Both the position numbers and the translations under genes were made by a program. The notes beneath the pieces were generated by a model. It was not told the origin of the DNA. It did not search any database and worked only from the letters and a program-made list of their open reading frames with translations. A stretch of DNA of 64,000 nt, taken from Methylibium sp. Root1272. Its GTDB lineage: Bacteria > Pseudomonadota > Gammaproteobacteria > Burkholderiales > Burkholderiaceae_C. The DNA is taken from assembly GCF_001425905.1 (NCBI RefSeq), contig NZ_LMDY01000014.1:186001-250000 (forward strand). The letters run 5' to 3'. Shown one piece after another: positions 8,599 through 17,479 of this stretch (position 1 is its first letter; each line of letters opens with the position of its first letter).

Positions 8599-9909
8599 AT
8601 GGGCAGCACCGCAGTTCTCTCCCCCGAAGCCGACGCGCTGGTCCACAAGGCGCTGCGCTTCCTCACCGCCGGCTCGGTCGACGACGGCAAGAGCACGCTG
8701 ATCGGCCGCCTGCTGTACGACAGCCGCGCGATCCTGGCCGACCAGCTCGATGCGCTGGAGAAGCGCGCCGCCGGCAGCGCCATCGATCTCTCGCTGCTGA
8801 CCGACGGTCTGGAAGCCGAGCGCGAACAGGGCATCACGATCGACGTCGCCTACCGCTACTTCGCGACGCGCCAGCGCAAGTTCATCATCGCCGACGCACC
8901 GGGCCACGAGCAGTACACGCGCAACATGGTCACCGCCGCGGCCGGCAGCGATGCGGCGGTGGTGCTGGTCGACATCACCAAGCTCGACTGGCGCACGAAA
9001 CCGCTGCAGCTGCTGCCGCAGACGCGCCGGCACTCGGTGCTGGCGCAGCTGCTGCGCGTGCCCAACATCGTGTTCGCGATCAACAAGCTCGACGCGATCG
9101 ACGCCGATGCCGAGGCGGCGTTCGCCGCGGTGAGCGAGGCACTGAACCACTTCGCCGGCCAGGCCGGCATCGTGCCGGCGGGCATCGTGCCGGTCTCGGC
9201 GCTGCGCGGCGACAACGCCACGGTGCGCTCGGCCGTCTGGCACTGGTACACCGGCCCGACGCTGCTGGAACTGCTGCACACGCTGCCGGCCACCGACGAG
9301 CGCCACGACGGCGCGCTGTTGATCCCGGTGCAGTACGTCGCCAAGCAGGGCGAGCAAGGCACGGGCCACCAGCCGCGCACGGTGTGGGGCCGGATCGCCC
9401 ACGGCAGCGTGCGAGCCGGCGACACGGTGCAGGTGTTCCCGAGCGGGCAGACCGCCATCGTGGCTGAGGTCCGGCGTGCCGGCGCGGTGGTGGGCTGCTG
9501 CGAGGCCGGCCAGTCGGCGGGCCTGGTGCTCGACCGTCAGCTCGACATCTCCCGTGGCGACTGGATCGCCAGCACCGCACCGCTGCAGACGACGCAGCGT
9601 TTCGCTGCCACGCTGGCCTGGCTCGACACCGAGCCGGCGCAGGTGGGCCGCAAGTACTGGCTGCGTCATGGCCACCGCTGGGTGCAGGCGCGCATCACGG
9701 CGATCGACAGCCGGCGCGACATCCACACGCTGGAGAACGGCGACGCGCACGAGCTTGCGGTCAACGAGATCGGTCAGGTGCAGATCGAGACGCAGGCACC
9801 GTTGCCGGTGGAGGCGTATGCGTCCAACCGCATCGGCGGCGCGCTGATCATCGTCGACCCGGCCAGCAACCGCACCAGCGGCGCCCTGCTGGTCGCTGCG
9901 GCGGCCTGA
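8599..9909 (+). CDS. cysN: Sulfate adenylyltransferase subunit 1 (GTPase)
   Basis: A 436-residue GTPase that couples GTP hydrolysis to APS synthesis by CysD. The EF-Tu-like G domain shows G1 GSVDDGKST (about residue 26), the switch segment EREQGITIDVAYRYF, G3 DAPGHEQY and G4 NKLD, followed by two beta-barrel domains. There is no C-terminal APS kinase (CysC) extension, in agreement with APS rather than PAPS as the substrate of CysH. The stop is followed one base later by the GTG of the methyltransferase gene. Confidence 0.95.
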   Translation: MGSTAVLSPEADALVHKALRFLTAGSVDDGKSTLIGRLLYDSRAILADQLDALEKRAAGSAIDLSLLTDGLEAEREQGITIDVAYRYFATRQRKFIIADAPGHEQYTRNMVTAAAGSDAAVVLVDITKLDWRTKPLQLLPQTRRHSVLAQLLRVPNIVFAINKLDAIDADAEAAFAAVSEALNHFAGQAGIVPAGIVPVSALRGDNATVRSAVWHWYTGPTLLELLHTLPATDERHDGALLIPVQYVAKQGEQGTGHQPRTVWGRIAHGSVRAGDTVQVFPSGQTAIVAEVRRAGAVVGCCEAGQSAGLVLDRQLDISRGDWIASTAPLQTTQRFAATLAWLDTEPAQVGRKYWLRHGHRWVQARITAIDSRRDIHTLENGDAHELAVNEIGQVQIETQAPLPVEAYASNRIGGALIIVDPASNRTSGALLVAAAA

Positions 9910-9910
9910 C

Positions 9911-10711
9911 GTGGCCCATGTGATGGACAGCCGTCTGTCGCCAGTCGTCTTCATCGGGGCCGGCCCGGGTGCCGCGGACCTGATCACCGTGCGCGGCGCG
10001 CGCCGGCTGGCCGAGGCCGAGGTGGTGCTGTTCGACGCGCTCACCGATCCGGCCTTGCGCGAGCTGGCGCCACAGGCGCGCTGGGTCGATGTCGGCAAGC
10101 GGGGCTACTGCCACGCGACCGGCCAGACGCGCATCAATGCCCTGCTGGTCAAGTTCGCCAGCCAGGGCCTGCGCGTCGTGAGGCTCAAGGGGGGCGATCC
10201 CAGTGTGTTCGGCCGCCTGGAAGAGGAACTGCTGGCGCTGGCGGCCGAGGGGCTGGCGGCAGACGTGGTGCCTGGTGTCACCGCCGCCATTGCCGCTGCT
10301 GCAGCGACGCAACGCCCCTTGACGCGCCGCGGCAGTGGCCGCAGCGTCAGCCTCAGCACCGCGATGACGCGTGCCGGCGAACTGCAGGCCACCCGCAGCG
10401 CGGACACCGAGGTGTTCTACATGGCGGGACGCCAGCTCGCTGCGCTGGCCCGTCGCCTGCGCGATGCCGGCTGGCCGGCCGAGACGCCGGTCTGCGTGGT
10501 GTCGCGCGCCGGCTGTGCCGACCAATTGAGCAGTGACCACCGCGTCGCCACCCTGGCAGAAGCCAGCGTGCTGCACAGCGGCCGGCCCGCCGTGGTGACC
10601 GTCGGCGTGGGAGCGTCCGCGCTACCTCGCGGGGAGGCTCGGCAGGCGGCCCAGCCGCGAGACCCCGCCTCCGTCCCGGCGACCCGTTCCGTGAAAACCC
10701 CCAGCCCTTAA
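9911..10711 (+). CDS. cobA: Uroporphyrinogen-III C-methyltransferase
   Basis: A SAM-dependent methyltransferase making precorrin-2, the precursor of siroheme, the cofactor of the sulfite reductase at the head of this cluster. Family motifs are [19 protein letters not shown] at the N-terminus, [15 protein letters not shown] (glycine-rich SAM site), [13 protein letters not shown], and PLTRRG. It lacks the N-terminal dehydrogenase/ferrochelatase domain of full-length CysG, so another protein must finish siroheme. The start is either GTG 9911 (266 residues) or ATG 9923; both are close to the cysN stop. The last 30 residues, rich in Pro, Ala and Arg, go beyond the usual end of the domain. Confidence 0.92.
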   Translation: MAHVMDSRLSPVVFIGAGPGAADLITVRGARRLAEAEVVLFDALTDPALRELAPQARWVDVGKRGYCHATGQTRINALLVKFASQGLRVVRLKGGDPSVFGRLEEELLALAAEGLAADVVPGVTAAIAAAAATQRPLTRRGSGRSVSLSTAMTRAGELQATRSADTEVFYMAGRQLAALARRLRDAGWPAETPVCVVSRAGCADQLSSDHRVATLAEASVLHSGRPAVVTVGVGASALPRGEARQAAQPRDPASVPATRSVKTPSP

Positions 10712-10763
10712 AATCAGTTGCTTTGCGTCGAACGACGCCGCCCTCCACCCACCCCGAACCGCC

Positions 10764-11087
10764 ATGACCCACGTCGTCACCGAAGCCTGCATCCGCTGCA
10801 AATACACCGACTGCGTCGACGTCTGCCCGGTGGATTGCTTCCGCGAAGGCCCGAACTTCCTGGTGATCGACCCCGACGAGTGCATCGACTGCGCCGTCTG
10901 CATCCCCGAGTGCCCGGTCAATGCGATCCTGCCCGAGGAAGACGTGCCGGGCGACCAGCAGAAGTTCATCGCCATCAACGTCGAGCTGTCGAAGAACTGG
11001 CCGAGCATCACCAAGCGCAAGGCCGCCTTGCCCGATGCCGACGACTGGAAGGACCGCACCGACAAGCTCGGCGAACTGATCCGCTGA
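10764..11087 (+). CDS. fdxA: 7Fe ferredoxin (FdxA type)
   Basis: A 107-residue ferredoxin with one [3Fe-4S] and one [4Fe-4S] site. The N-terminal half has [18 protein letters not shown] and the second motif [16 protein letters not shown], the usual spacing of the Azotobacter FdI/FdxA family, followed by the charged C-terminal extension. It is a small cytoplasmic electron carrier. It lies 52 bases after cobA and 23 bases before a ferredoxin-NADP reductase, so the pair probably moves electrons from NADPH; CysI is a plausible recipient, but this is inference from position. Confidence 0.94.
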   Translation: MTHVVTEACIRCKYTDCVDVCPVDCFREGPNFLVIDPDECIDCAVCIPECPVNAILPEEDVPGDQQKFIAINVELSKNWPSITKRKAALPDADDWKDRTDKLGELIR

Positions 11088-11110
11088 CCGAATCCACCTT
11101 GCCCTTTCTC

Positions 11111-12211
11111 ATGGACCCGCAAATCAACCCCGCCATCACCGCCACCGCGAACAGCCACGACGGCCCGATCGAGACCGATGCGGTCATCGTCGGCGCCGGG
11201 CCGGTCGGCCTGTTCCAGGTGTTCGAACTCGGCCTGCTCGAGATCAAGGCCCACATCATCGACTCACTCGCCTACCCGGGCGGCCAGTGCATCGAGCTCT
11301 ATCCGGACAAGCCGATCTACGACATCCCCGCCGTGCCGGTGTGCACCGGCAAGGAACTCACCGACAACCTGCTCAAGCAGATCGAGCCGTTCGGTGCGAC
11401 CTTTCACCTGGGCCAGGAAGTCACGCTGGTGAACAAGCGCGAGGACGGCCGCTTCGACCTCGAGACCAGCAAGGGCACGCGCTTCATCACCAAGACCATC
11501 TTCATCGCCGGCGGCGTGGGCTCATTCCAGCCGCGGCTGCTGAGGGTCGACGGCCTCGACAAGTTCGACGGCAACCAACTGCACTACCGCGTGCGCACCC
11601 CGAGCGCGTTCGCCGGCAAGAACCTGGTGATCGTCGGCGGCGGCGATTCGGCGCTCGACTGGACGCTGAACTTCGTCCAGGACGGACCGAACAAGGCCGA
11701 GAGCGTGATCCTCGTGCATCGCCGCGACGGCTTCAAGGCCGCGCCCGCCTCGGTCGCGAAGATGAAGGAGCTGTGCGACGCCTACGAGATGCAGTTCATC
11801 GTCGGCCAGGTCACCGGCTTCGAGGAGGCCGACGGCCAGCTCCGAAGCGTGAAGGTCACCGGCGGCGACGGCGTGACCCGTGTGGTGCCGCTCGACATGC
11901 TGCTGGTGTTCTTCGGCCTCAGCCCCAAGCTCGGCCCGATCGCCGAGTGGGGCCTGAACATCGAGCGCAAGCAGGTCGTCGTCGATACCGAGAAGTTCGA
12001 GACCAGCGTGCCGGGCATCTTTGCGGTCGGCGACATCAATGTCTACCCCGGCAAGAAGAAGCTCATCCTCTCGGGCTTCCACGAGGCGGCGCTGGCGGCC
12101 TTCGGCGCCGCGCCCTACATCTTCCCCGAGAAACGCATCCATCTGCAGTACACCACCACGAGCCCGAAGCTCCACAAGGTGCTCGGCGTGGAAACACCGG
12201 TCTTCGACTGA
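11111..12211 (+). CDS. Ferredoxin--NADP reductase, thioredoxin-reductase-like type
   Basis: A 366-residue flavoprotein of the TrxR-like ferredoxin/flavodoxin-NADP reductase family, exchanging electrons between NADPH and ferredoxin. The FAD site is [19 protein letters not shown] near residue 27, followed by [20 protein letters not shown]; the NADP site is [16 protein letters not shown] and the HRRDGFKA segment. The C-terminal [20 protein letters not shown] is the second FAD motif. The CxxC redox pair of true thioredoxin reductases is absent, as expected for this type. The start is the ATG at 11111. It directly follows fdxA and is closed by an intrinsic terminator. Confidence 0.94.
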   Translation: MDPQINPAITATANSHDGPIETDAVIVGAGPVGLFQVFELGLLEIKAHIIDSLAYPGGQCIELYPDKPIYDIPAVPVCTGKELTDNLLKQIEPFGATFHLGQEVTLVNKREDGRFDLETSKGTRFITKTIFIAGGVGSFQPRLLRVDGLDKFDGNQLHYRVRTPSAFAGKNLVIVGGGDSALDWTLNFVQDGPNKAESVILVHRRDGFKAAPASVAKMKELCDAYEMQFIVGQVTGFEEADGQLRSVKVTGGDGVTRVVPLDMLLVFFGLSPKLGPIAEWGLNIERKQVVVDTEKFETSVPGIFAVGDINVYPGKKKLILSGFHEAALAAFGAAPYIFPEKRIHLQYTTTSPKLHKVLGVETPVFD

Positions 12212-12234
12212 GCGCCTCGATCACGCCGCACCAG

Positions 12235-12264
12235 GAGCCCGCCGCGTGCGGGCTCTTTCTTTTT
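12235..12264 (+). terminator. Rho-independent terminator after the ferredoxin reductase gene
   Basis: A perfect 8-bp stem (GAGCCCGC at 12235-12242 with GCGGGCTC at 12248-12255) and 5-base loop is followed by TTTCTTTTT. It lies 24 bases after the stop codon and separates the sulfate-assimilation/ferredoxin genes from the riboswitch-controlled receptor. Confidence 0.88.
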
Positions 12265-12321
12265 CGACGGGTGCGGGTCCGCGCGTCATAATCCGCACCG
12301 TGTCGCGCAGCACCGCGCGAT

Positions 12322-12419
12322 GCCAGCTAGGGGTGTTGACCCGCTCTCGCAAGAGGCCCGGGCTCGACTGAGAAAGTCCCTTTGAACCTGATTGAGGTAA
12401 TCCTCGCGCAGGGAAGCGA
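12322..12419 (+). promoter_or_regulatory. Thiamine pyrophosphate (TPP) riboswitch
   Basis: The THI-box core is complete and in order: GCTAGGGGTG at about 12326-12335, CTGAGA at 12368-12373, CCTTTGAACCTGATTGAGG at about 12379-12397, TAAT, and CGCAGGGAAGC at the 3' side. These are the pyrimidine- and pyrophosphate-sensing helices of TPP riboswitches. It precedes the TonB-dependent receptor by about 78 bases; a CCCCG/CGGGG hairpin at 12436-12451 lies between them with no T tract, so control of translation start is more likely than termination. Outer boundaries are approximate. Confidence 0.9.
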
Positions 12420-12497
12420 TCTTCGGTGTGCCTCACCCCGCCCTGCCGGGGCGTCCACCTTGCGGAACCGCCGCCCTGCCGTCGCATTGGAAGCACG

Positions 12498-14636
12498 ATG
12501 GCATCGTCTCGACCGTTCTCTCTCACCCGCGTGGCGCTCGCCACCCTGGCCTGCACCTCGACCGCCCAGGCGGCCGACGACGATGCAGCGGCCAGCCTGC
12601 CCACCGTCAGCATCTCGGCGCCCCGCGAGGGCAACCGCGCCGAGCTCGCCGGCTTCGGCGACATCCCGCTGACGCGCAGCCCACTGCAGGCTCGCGTGAT
12701 CGGCGAGGAGCAGCTCAAGGACACCGGCGCGCAGAACCTGCGTGCGCTGACCAGCCTCGACGCCAGCGTCAGCGACGCCTACAACAGCGTGGGCTACTGG
12801 GACTCGCTGACGGTGCGCGGCTACGTGCTCGACCAGCGCTACAACTACCGTCGCGACGGCCTGCCGATCAATGCTGAAACCGCCATCGCGCTCGACAACA
12901 AGTCGCGCATCGAACTGCTGAAGGGCACCAGCGGCATCCAGGCCGGCACCAGCGCACCGGGCGGCCTGGCGAACCTCGTCGTCAAGCGGCCCGACGCCGA
13001 GGTGCGCAGCGCCACGCTGGCCTGGCGCGGAGCGAACAGCGTGCTCGGCGCAGTGGACCTGGCCACCCGCTTCGGTAGCGACCGGGCCTTCGGTGTGCGC
13101 GTCAACGTTGCGGCCGAGCACCTCGACCCCGAACTGCGCGCCGCGAACGGCAAGCGCCACCTGTTCGCGCTGGCTGGTGACTGGCGCCCGGCGCCCGACA
13201 CCCTGATCGAGGCCGAGGTCGAGACCAGCCGCCGCTCGCAGCCCAGCCAGCCCGGCTTCAGCCTGCTCGGCAACCGCGTGCCCAGCGCGAATGGCATCGA
13301 TCCGCGCATCAATCTGAACAACCAGCCGTGGTCGCAGCCGGTGGTGCTGGAAGGACAGACCGCCAGCCTGCGCCTGACGCAGCGACTGAACGCCGAGTGG
13401 AGCGCCAAGGCGCACTACGGCACCCAGCGGCTGCGCACCGATGACCGCCTGGCCTTCCCCTACGGCTGCGATACCGAGGGCAACTACGATCGCTACTGCA
13501 GCGACGGCAGCTATGACCTCTACGACTTCCGCAGCGAGAACGAACGCCGGATCACGAACGCGCTCGATCTTTCACTGCAGGGCCGCTTTGCGACCGCCGG
13601 CCTCGAGCACCAACTGACGACCGGCGTGCTGTTCACGCGCTTCAAGGCACGCTTCGAGCAGCAGATCTACACCTACGCCGGGGTGGGCAGCATCGACGGC
13701 AACTCGGTCACGCCGCCGGGCCCGGCGGATCTGAGCGACAACACCGACCGCGACGAACGCAACGCCGAGCTCTATATCCGCGACGTGATCCAGCTCACCC
13801 CGGCCCTCAGTACCTGGCTCGGCCTGCGCCACACGCGCCTGCACCGCGAGACCCTCACGACCTCGGGCACGGAGTCGACCGACTACCGCCAGAACGTCAC
13901 GACCCCCTGGGTGGCCTTGAACTACGAATGGCAACCCGGGCTCACGACCTATGTCAGCTGGGGCCAGGGCATCGAATCCCAGGTCGTACCGAATCGACCG
14001 GGCAGCTACAGCAACGCCGGGCAAGCGCTACCCGCACTGAAGAGCCGGCAACTCGAAATCGGCATCAAGGGCCGCACCGATCAGATGAACTGGAACCTGA
14101 CGGCCTTCGACATCGATCGGCCGGTCTATGCGCGCGACAACAGTGTGATACCGGGCCCGCTTCGATCCGATGGCAGCGCTCGGCATCGAGGCGTGGAAGC
14201 GGGCGTCGATGCCCGAACGGGGGCGTGGACCTGGGCCGTCAGCGCCATGCTGTTGCACGCCGAGCGGACCGACAGCGCCGACCCCACGGTCGATGGCCAG
14301 AGCCCGCCCAACGTGCCCGAGCGTGTGCTCAAGCTGCAGACCCAGTACGCGGTGCCCGGTCTGGCCGGCCTGAACCTGCAGGGCGGCATCGTCGCCGAGA
14401 GCGACCGCACGCTGCTGCCGAACGACGGCGCGACGCGCATCGCCGGGTGGGCACGCGTCGACCTGGGAGCGCGCTATGCCCAGAAGATCGACACACGCAC
14501 GCTGGTGTGGCGCGTCGGCGTCGACAACGTGCTGGACCGGCGCGCCTGGCAGGAGTCGCCCTACCAGTTCGAGCATGTCTATCTCTACCCGATGGCCCCG
14601 CGCACCTGGCGCGTCTCGCTCAGCGCGGACTTGTGA
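12498..14636 (+). CDS. TonB-dependent outer-membrane receptor under TPP riboswitch control
   Basis: A 712-residue TonB-dependent receptor: signal peptide ending ...TSTAQA around residue 25, a short TonB-box region (LPTVSISAPRE), a plug domain (VIGEEQLKDTGAQNLRALTSL, SLTVRGYVLDQRYNYRRDG, IELLKGTSGIQAGTSAPGGL) and a beta-barrel whose last strand ends in SLSADL. The ATG at 12498 has a GGAAG ribosome binding site. Family resemblance is to siderophore-type receptors, but the TPP riboswitch just upstream indicates that thiamine or a thiamine precursor is the likely cargo. No TonB, ABC or thiamine biosynthesis gene is adjacent. Substrate assignment rests on the riboswitch. Confidence 0.9.
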   Translation: MASSRPFSLTRVALATLACTSTAQAADDDAAASLPTVSISAPREGNRAELAGFGDIPLTRSPLQARVIGEEQLKDTGAQNLRALTSLDASVSDAYNSVGYWDSLTVRGYVLDQRYNYRRDGLPINAETAIALDNKSRIELLKGTSGIQAGTSAPGGLANLVVKRPDAEVRSATLAWRGANSVLGAVDLATRFGSDRAFGVRVNVAAEHLDPELRAANGKRHLFALAGDWRPAPDTLIEAEVETSRRSQPSQPGFSLLGNRVPSANGIDPRINLNNQPWSQPVVLEGQTASLRLTQRLNAEWSAKAHYGTQRLRTDDRLAFPYGCDTEGNYDRYCSDGSYDLYDFRSENERRITNALDLSLQGRFATAGLEHQLTTGVLFTRFKARFEQQIYTYAGVGSIDGNSVTPPGPADLSDNTDRDERNAELYIRDVIQLTPALSTWLGLRHTRLHRETLTTSGTESTDYRQNVTTPWVALNYEWQPGLTTYVSWGQGIESQVVPNRPGSYSNAGQALPALKSRQLEIGIKGRTDQMNWNLTAFDIDRPVYARDNSVIPGPLRSDGSARHRGVEAGVDARTGAWTWAVSAMLLHAERTDSADPTVDGQSPPNVPERVLKLQTQYAVPGLAGLNLQGGIVAESDRTLLPNDGATRIAGWARVDLGARYAQKIDTRTLVWRVGVDNVLDRRAWQESPYQFEHVYLYPMAPRTWRVSLSADL

Positions 14637-14660
14637 GCGCGATACCGAAACCGCTATAAT
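14631..14660 (+). promoter_or_regulatory. Promoter of tRNA-Asn
   Basis: A perfect -10 box TATAAT (14655-14660) lies 12 bases before the tRNA, with TTGTGA (14631-14636) 18 bases upstream as the -35. The -35 overlaps the last codon and stop of the receptor gene. Confidence 0.7.
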
Positions 14661-14672
14661 CTGAGGCTCGAT

Positions 14673-14748
14673 TCCTCGATAGCTCAGTCGGTAGAGCGCC
14701 GGACTGTTAATCCGTAGGTCCCTGGTTCGAGCCCAGGTCGGGGAGCCA
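14673..14748 (+). tRNA. tRNA-Asn (anticodon GTT)
   Basis: A complete 76-base cloverleaf with encoded CCA. The acceptor stem pairs TCCTCGA with TCGGGGA (one G-T), the D arm contains AGCTCAGTCGGTAGAGC, the anticodon loop is CTGTTAA with anticodon GTT at 14706-14708, and the T arm is CCTGGTTCGAGCCCAGG. It decodes AAC/AAU. It has its own promoter and terminator. Confidence 0.98.
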
Positions 14749-14758
14749 ATAAAGCCGA

Positions 14759-14786
14759 AGCCTCGCACGCAAGTGCGGGGCTTTTT
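14759..14786 (+). terminator. Rho-independent terminator of tRNA-Asn
   Basis: A 10-bp stem (AGCCTCGCAC at 14759-14768 with GTGCGGGGCT at 14773-14782, one G-T pair) closed by a GCAA tetraloop and followed by a run of T lies ten bases after the tRNA. Confidence 0.88.
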
Positions 14787-14823
14787 GCTTTGGCCGACCG
14801 GAGCACCGGCGTCGCCCGTGCGG

Positions 14824-15021
14824 TTAACAGCGTTGCGGCTTTGCCTCGATCTCCCTGAGGTTCACCGCAATCTCGAAGACGTGGATCGGATTGCCGTAGG
14901 GATCGCGTCCCTTGGGTTCGATCGCGAGGACGTTCTCGATCTCGAACCCCCGCTCGTCGCGCAGCGTGAAGCCGCCCTGCCGGCCCGACTCCAAGGTCAG
15001 CGTCCAGGTTTTTGCCTTCAT
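14824..15021 (-). CDS. Small hypothetical protein, 65 residues
   Basis: A 65-residue protein, MKAKTWTLTLESG..., ending EIEAKPQRC. It is rich in beta-prone residues (GGFTLRDERGFEIENVLAIEP) and has no signal peptide or membrane segment. The ATG at 15021 has a GGAGAG ribosome binding site seven bases upstream on the leftward strand, which supports a real gene. Its 3' end faces the tRNA-Asn terminator. I do not recognise the family. Confidence 0.65.
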   Translation of the reverse strand: MKAKTWTLTLESGRQGGFTLRDERGFEIENVLAIEPKGRDPYGNPIHVFEIAVNLREIEAKPQRC

Positions 15022-15331
15022 GTTGTCTCTCCGCCTCTCGGACCATCCCGCTTCATCATAGGAGCGGGTCGCGACCGAGGGTGTGCTCTCCCCGCACTTC
15101 GGGGAGCGGGGTTCCCCGGCGTGCGGCCGTGTTCGTCACCGGCTACCGAACCGCCATGACGCCAAGATGGAATCAACGAACCGGGCTGTAATCTCGCTCC
15201 TACGGCAGGGTAACGGCTCGTCCGACAGACAGCGGCGGACTGAGCGTCAAGACTCTTCCGTGGCGTGTGCGATGCAGCGCTTCGCGCCGAACTGTCTGGC
15301 CTTCTACCGCAGTTGATTCCGAGATTCCGTG
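15022..15331. other. Divergent intergenic region with a hairpin
   Basis: About 310 bases between the small leftward gene and the rightward kinase gene. It contains a perfect 7-bp hairpin (CTCCCCG at 15088-15094 and CGGGGAG at 15100-15106) followed by another GGGG...CCCC self-complementary stretch. No convincing consensus promoter, tRNA or longer coding frame is seen. Confidence 0.5.
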
Positions 15332-16813
15332 ATGGACCGATTGGCTCTTCCTCTGGGCACGCGCTTCGGCGAGATGGAGATCGTCCGCGTCCTGGCCGTT
15401 GGTGGCTTCGGCATCGTCTACCTCGCCCGCGACCATGCGCTCGACCGCGATGTGGCGATCAAGGAGTTCCTGCCTTCGCACCTGGTCTGCCGAGGAGAGG
15501 GCTGCGAGGTCACGGTGCGGTCGTTGACCCACGCGACGACGTTCGCACTGGCGCTGGAGTCTTTCGTCGACGAGGCCAAGTTGCTGGCAAGGTTCTCGCA
15601 TCCCGCCATGGTCAAGGTCCACAGCAGCTGGAAGGCCAACGGCACCGCCTACATGGCCATGCCCTATCTGCGCGGACCCACGCTGTGGGAATTGAGGCGC
15701 TCGATGACGCAACCGCCCACCGAGGTGTGGCTCCGCTCGATCGTCGACCCGTTGCTCGAGGCACTGCAACTGCTGCATGCCGAACGCATCTACCACCGCG
15801 ATGTCGCGCCGGACAACGTTGTCCTGACTGGCGCTGGCCTGCCGGTGTTGCTCGATTTCGGCGCGGCGCGCCGCCTGATCGGCGATCGGACGCAACTGCT
15901 CACCGCCGTGGTCAAGCCCCATTACGCGCCGATCGAGCAATACGCTGAAGCCACGCGCCTGCGCCAAGGCCCCTGGACCGATCTGTACGCCCTCTCGTCC
16001 CTGGTGGTCTATCTGCTGGAGGGCAAGCCACCACCGGCGTCGACCGCGCGATCCATACACGACGACATGCACCGTCTCGCGGAGCGCCACTACGCCGGCA
16101 TCTCGCACAGCTTCCTGTCGGCCATCGACTGGGGGCTCGCAGTCCGACCGGAGGACCGACCGCAGGACGTGGACGCCTTCCGTCAGGCGCTTCAGGGCCC
16201 GCCGCCGCCGCGTGCCTCTCGCGGCACGCAGGCGTTGGTGGTTGCACCCCATTCCGGGCGGCCTTTGCGCGCCCCAGCCGCGGCATCCACCACCCTGCCG
16301 GGTGCGCCGCATCGGAGTGCACTGCCGAGACCACGCGTCTGGTTCAGGCCGTCGTTGGCCAGCCTGAGCGTGCTCCTTCCGCTCGCGATGTTGTGGCCGT
16401 TGAGTTCGAACGAGTCGAGCGAGCCGCTGGGCGAAGCACCCATCCGGCAGGCCATCGCGGCACCGAGGCCGACACTGATCGCCGAGCGTGCGCCGATGGA
16501 GCCGCCGCCACTCGAAGCCGCCGCGGCACCCCCTGATTCGACCGCAGCGGAGTCGAAAGAGGCTCCCGACAAGGCCGCAGCACCGACTCGCCCCGCGACA
16601 TCCAGTGGGGTCTTGCCGGCTGCGAAGACTTCGCAGAGCCGCAAGCGCGGCAACGGGTCGCGCGTCGTCGCGGCCGGCCCGGCCGAACTGTGCGCCGACC
16701 GCAACTTCTTCGTGAAGCCATTCTGCGTTCACCGCCGATGCGAGGAACCACGCTTCACGAATCGGCTGGAGTGCAAGCAGTTGCAAGAGGCGAACGCCTC
16801 TCGGCGCTTCTGA
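15332..16813 (+). CDS. Transmembrane serine/threonine protein kinase
   Basis: A 493-residue Hanks-type kinase. Cytoplasmic domain, residues about 10-290: glycine loop VGGFGIVY (23-30), VAIK with Lys44, catalytic HRD with Asp157 (YHRDVAPDN) and DFG with Asp175. The HRDVAPDN form, with VAP instead of LKP, is common in proteobacterial kinases. A Pro/Ala-rich linker leads to one membrane helix at about 341-357 (LASLSVLLPLAMLWPL), then a low-complexity Pro/Ala/Glu stretch and a C-terminal Cys-containing module (ELCADRNFFVKPFCVHRRC), presumably periplasmic. An in-frame GTG lies just upstream at 15329. No phosphatase or obvious partner is adjacent, so the signal and target are unknown. Confidence 0.9.
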   Translation: MDRLALPLGTRFGEMEIVRVLAVGGFGIVYLARDHALDRDVAIKEFLPSHLVCRGEGCEVTVRSLTHATTFALALESFVDEAKLLARFSHPAMVKVHSSWKANGTAYMAMPYLRGPTLWELRRSMTQPPTEVWLRSIVDPLLEALQLLHAERIYHRDVAPDNVVLTGAGLPVLLDFGAARRLIGDRTQLLTAVVKPHYAPIEQYAEATRLRQGPWTDLYALSSLVVYLLEGKPPPASTARSIHDDMHRLAERHYAGISHSFLSAIDWGLAVRPEDRPQDVDAFRQALQGPPPPRASRGTQALVVAPHSGRPLRAPAAASTTLPGAPHRSALPRPRVWFRPSLASLSVLLPLAMLWPLSSNESSEPLGEAPIRQAIAAPRPTLIAERAPMEPPPLEAAAAPPDSTAAESKEAPDKAAAPTRPATSSGVLPAAKTSQSRKRGNGSRVVAAGPAELCADRNFFVKPFCVHRRCEEPRFTNRLECKQLQEANASRRF

Positions 16814-16909
16814 TCCACGGGCGACCCAGCGCCGTCACCCGAACACGGGGTTGCCGACGGCACGACCGAGCGAGACCATTGAGACCTCGAAACCCGCTCA
16901 GTGCCAGAC

Positions 16910-17077
16910 ATGGACGCGCCTGTTCCCCCCAAGCCTTCCTCGCTGCCCGCCTACCGCACGCTCGATGCGCGCGAGGCGCTCTGGGCAGACCTGGTGCAGG
17001 ACCTGACGGAACTTCACGCACGACTCGAGTACCTGCGGCTTCTGCTGAAGCTCGGGGTCGGTGGCGTTCAGCACTGA
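16910..17077 (+). CDS. Small hypothetical protein, 55 residues
   Basis: A 55-codon frame from ATG 16910 to TGA 17075-17077, starting MDAPVPPKPSSLPAYRTL and continuing with a strongly amphipathic helix (EALWADLVQDLTELHARLEY) and LRLLLKLGVGG. The Pro-rich start followed by a leucine-rich helix does not look like chance sequence, and third codon positions are G/C-rich as in neighbouring genes. It lies 96 bases after the kinase. No family is recognised; it might be a peripheral membrane or protein-interaction peptide. Confidence 0.5.
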   Translation: MDAPVPPKPSSLPAYRTLDAREALWADLVQDLTELHARLEYLRLLLKLGVGGVQH

Positions 17078-17140
17078 GCTGCAAGGGGCCGACCCGGGTC
17101 CCGCGCCGGACGGCGCCGGACGGCGCCGGGCGATCCTCGG

Positions 17141-17479
17141 TCAACCGACAAGGAGCGAGGCAAGTCCGAGCACTGCTGCGGCCATCGCCATGATGCAGAC
17201 GACCCGGCGATGGCGTATCGCGCTCACCATCATGACCACCGGATAGCGCCGGTCATAGCCACGCCGCCCGTAGGGATCGGGCGCATCACCGTAGCCCTTG
17301 CTCGCTCGTTCCCGGATGGGCAGCCTGACGCTGGTATCGAGTTCGTGGATCGAGGCCGCGGTGTCGACGGGCGAGGCTCCGCCGACCCACGCCCCGGTGA
17401 ACCAGTTTCCTGTCTCCGCCCCGGCCAGCGCGGCAGGGACCGTATCGGCAAAGTCCAACTCGGATTGCGACGTCTTCAC
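17141..17479 (-). CDS. Hypothetical protein with C-terminal membrane anchor
   Basis: A frame of 112 residues from a GTG at 17479. The first 80 residues are polar (SQSELDFADTVPAALAG, then RLPIRERASKGYGDAPDPYG), and the C-terminus is a single hydrophobic helix (VVCIMAMAAAVLGLASLLVG) that would place it as a tail-anchored inner-membrane protein. A GGAG lies upstream but close to the GTG, and a longer start at 17548 is possible. Convergent with the 55-residue gene. Family unknown. Confidence 0.5.
   Translation of the reverse strand: MKTSQSELDFADTVPAALAGAETGNWFTGAWVGGASPVDTAASIHELDTSVRLPIRERASKGYGDAPDPYGRRGYDRRYPVVMMVSAIRHRRVVCIMAMAAAVLGLASLLVG

Noticed and set aside
14673-14748. tRNA-Asn as attachment site of an integrated element
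   Set aside because: No duplicated tRNA 3' end, integrase or mobile genes were found next to it; the genes that follow look ordinary.
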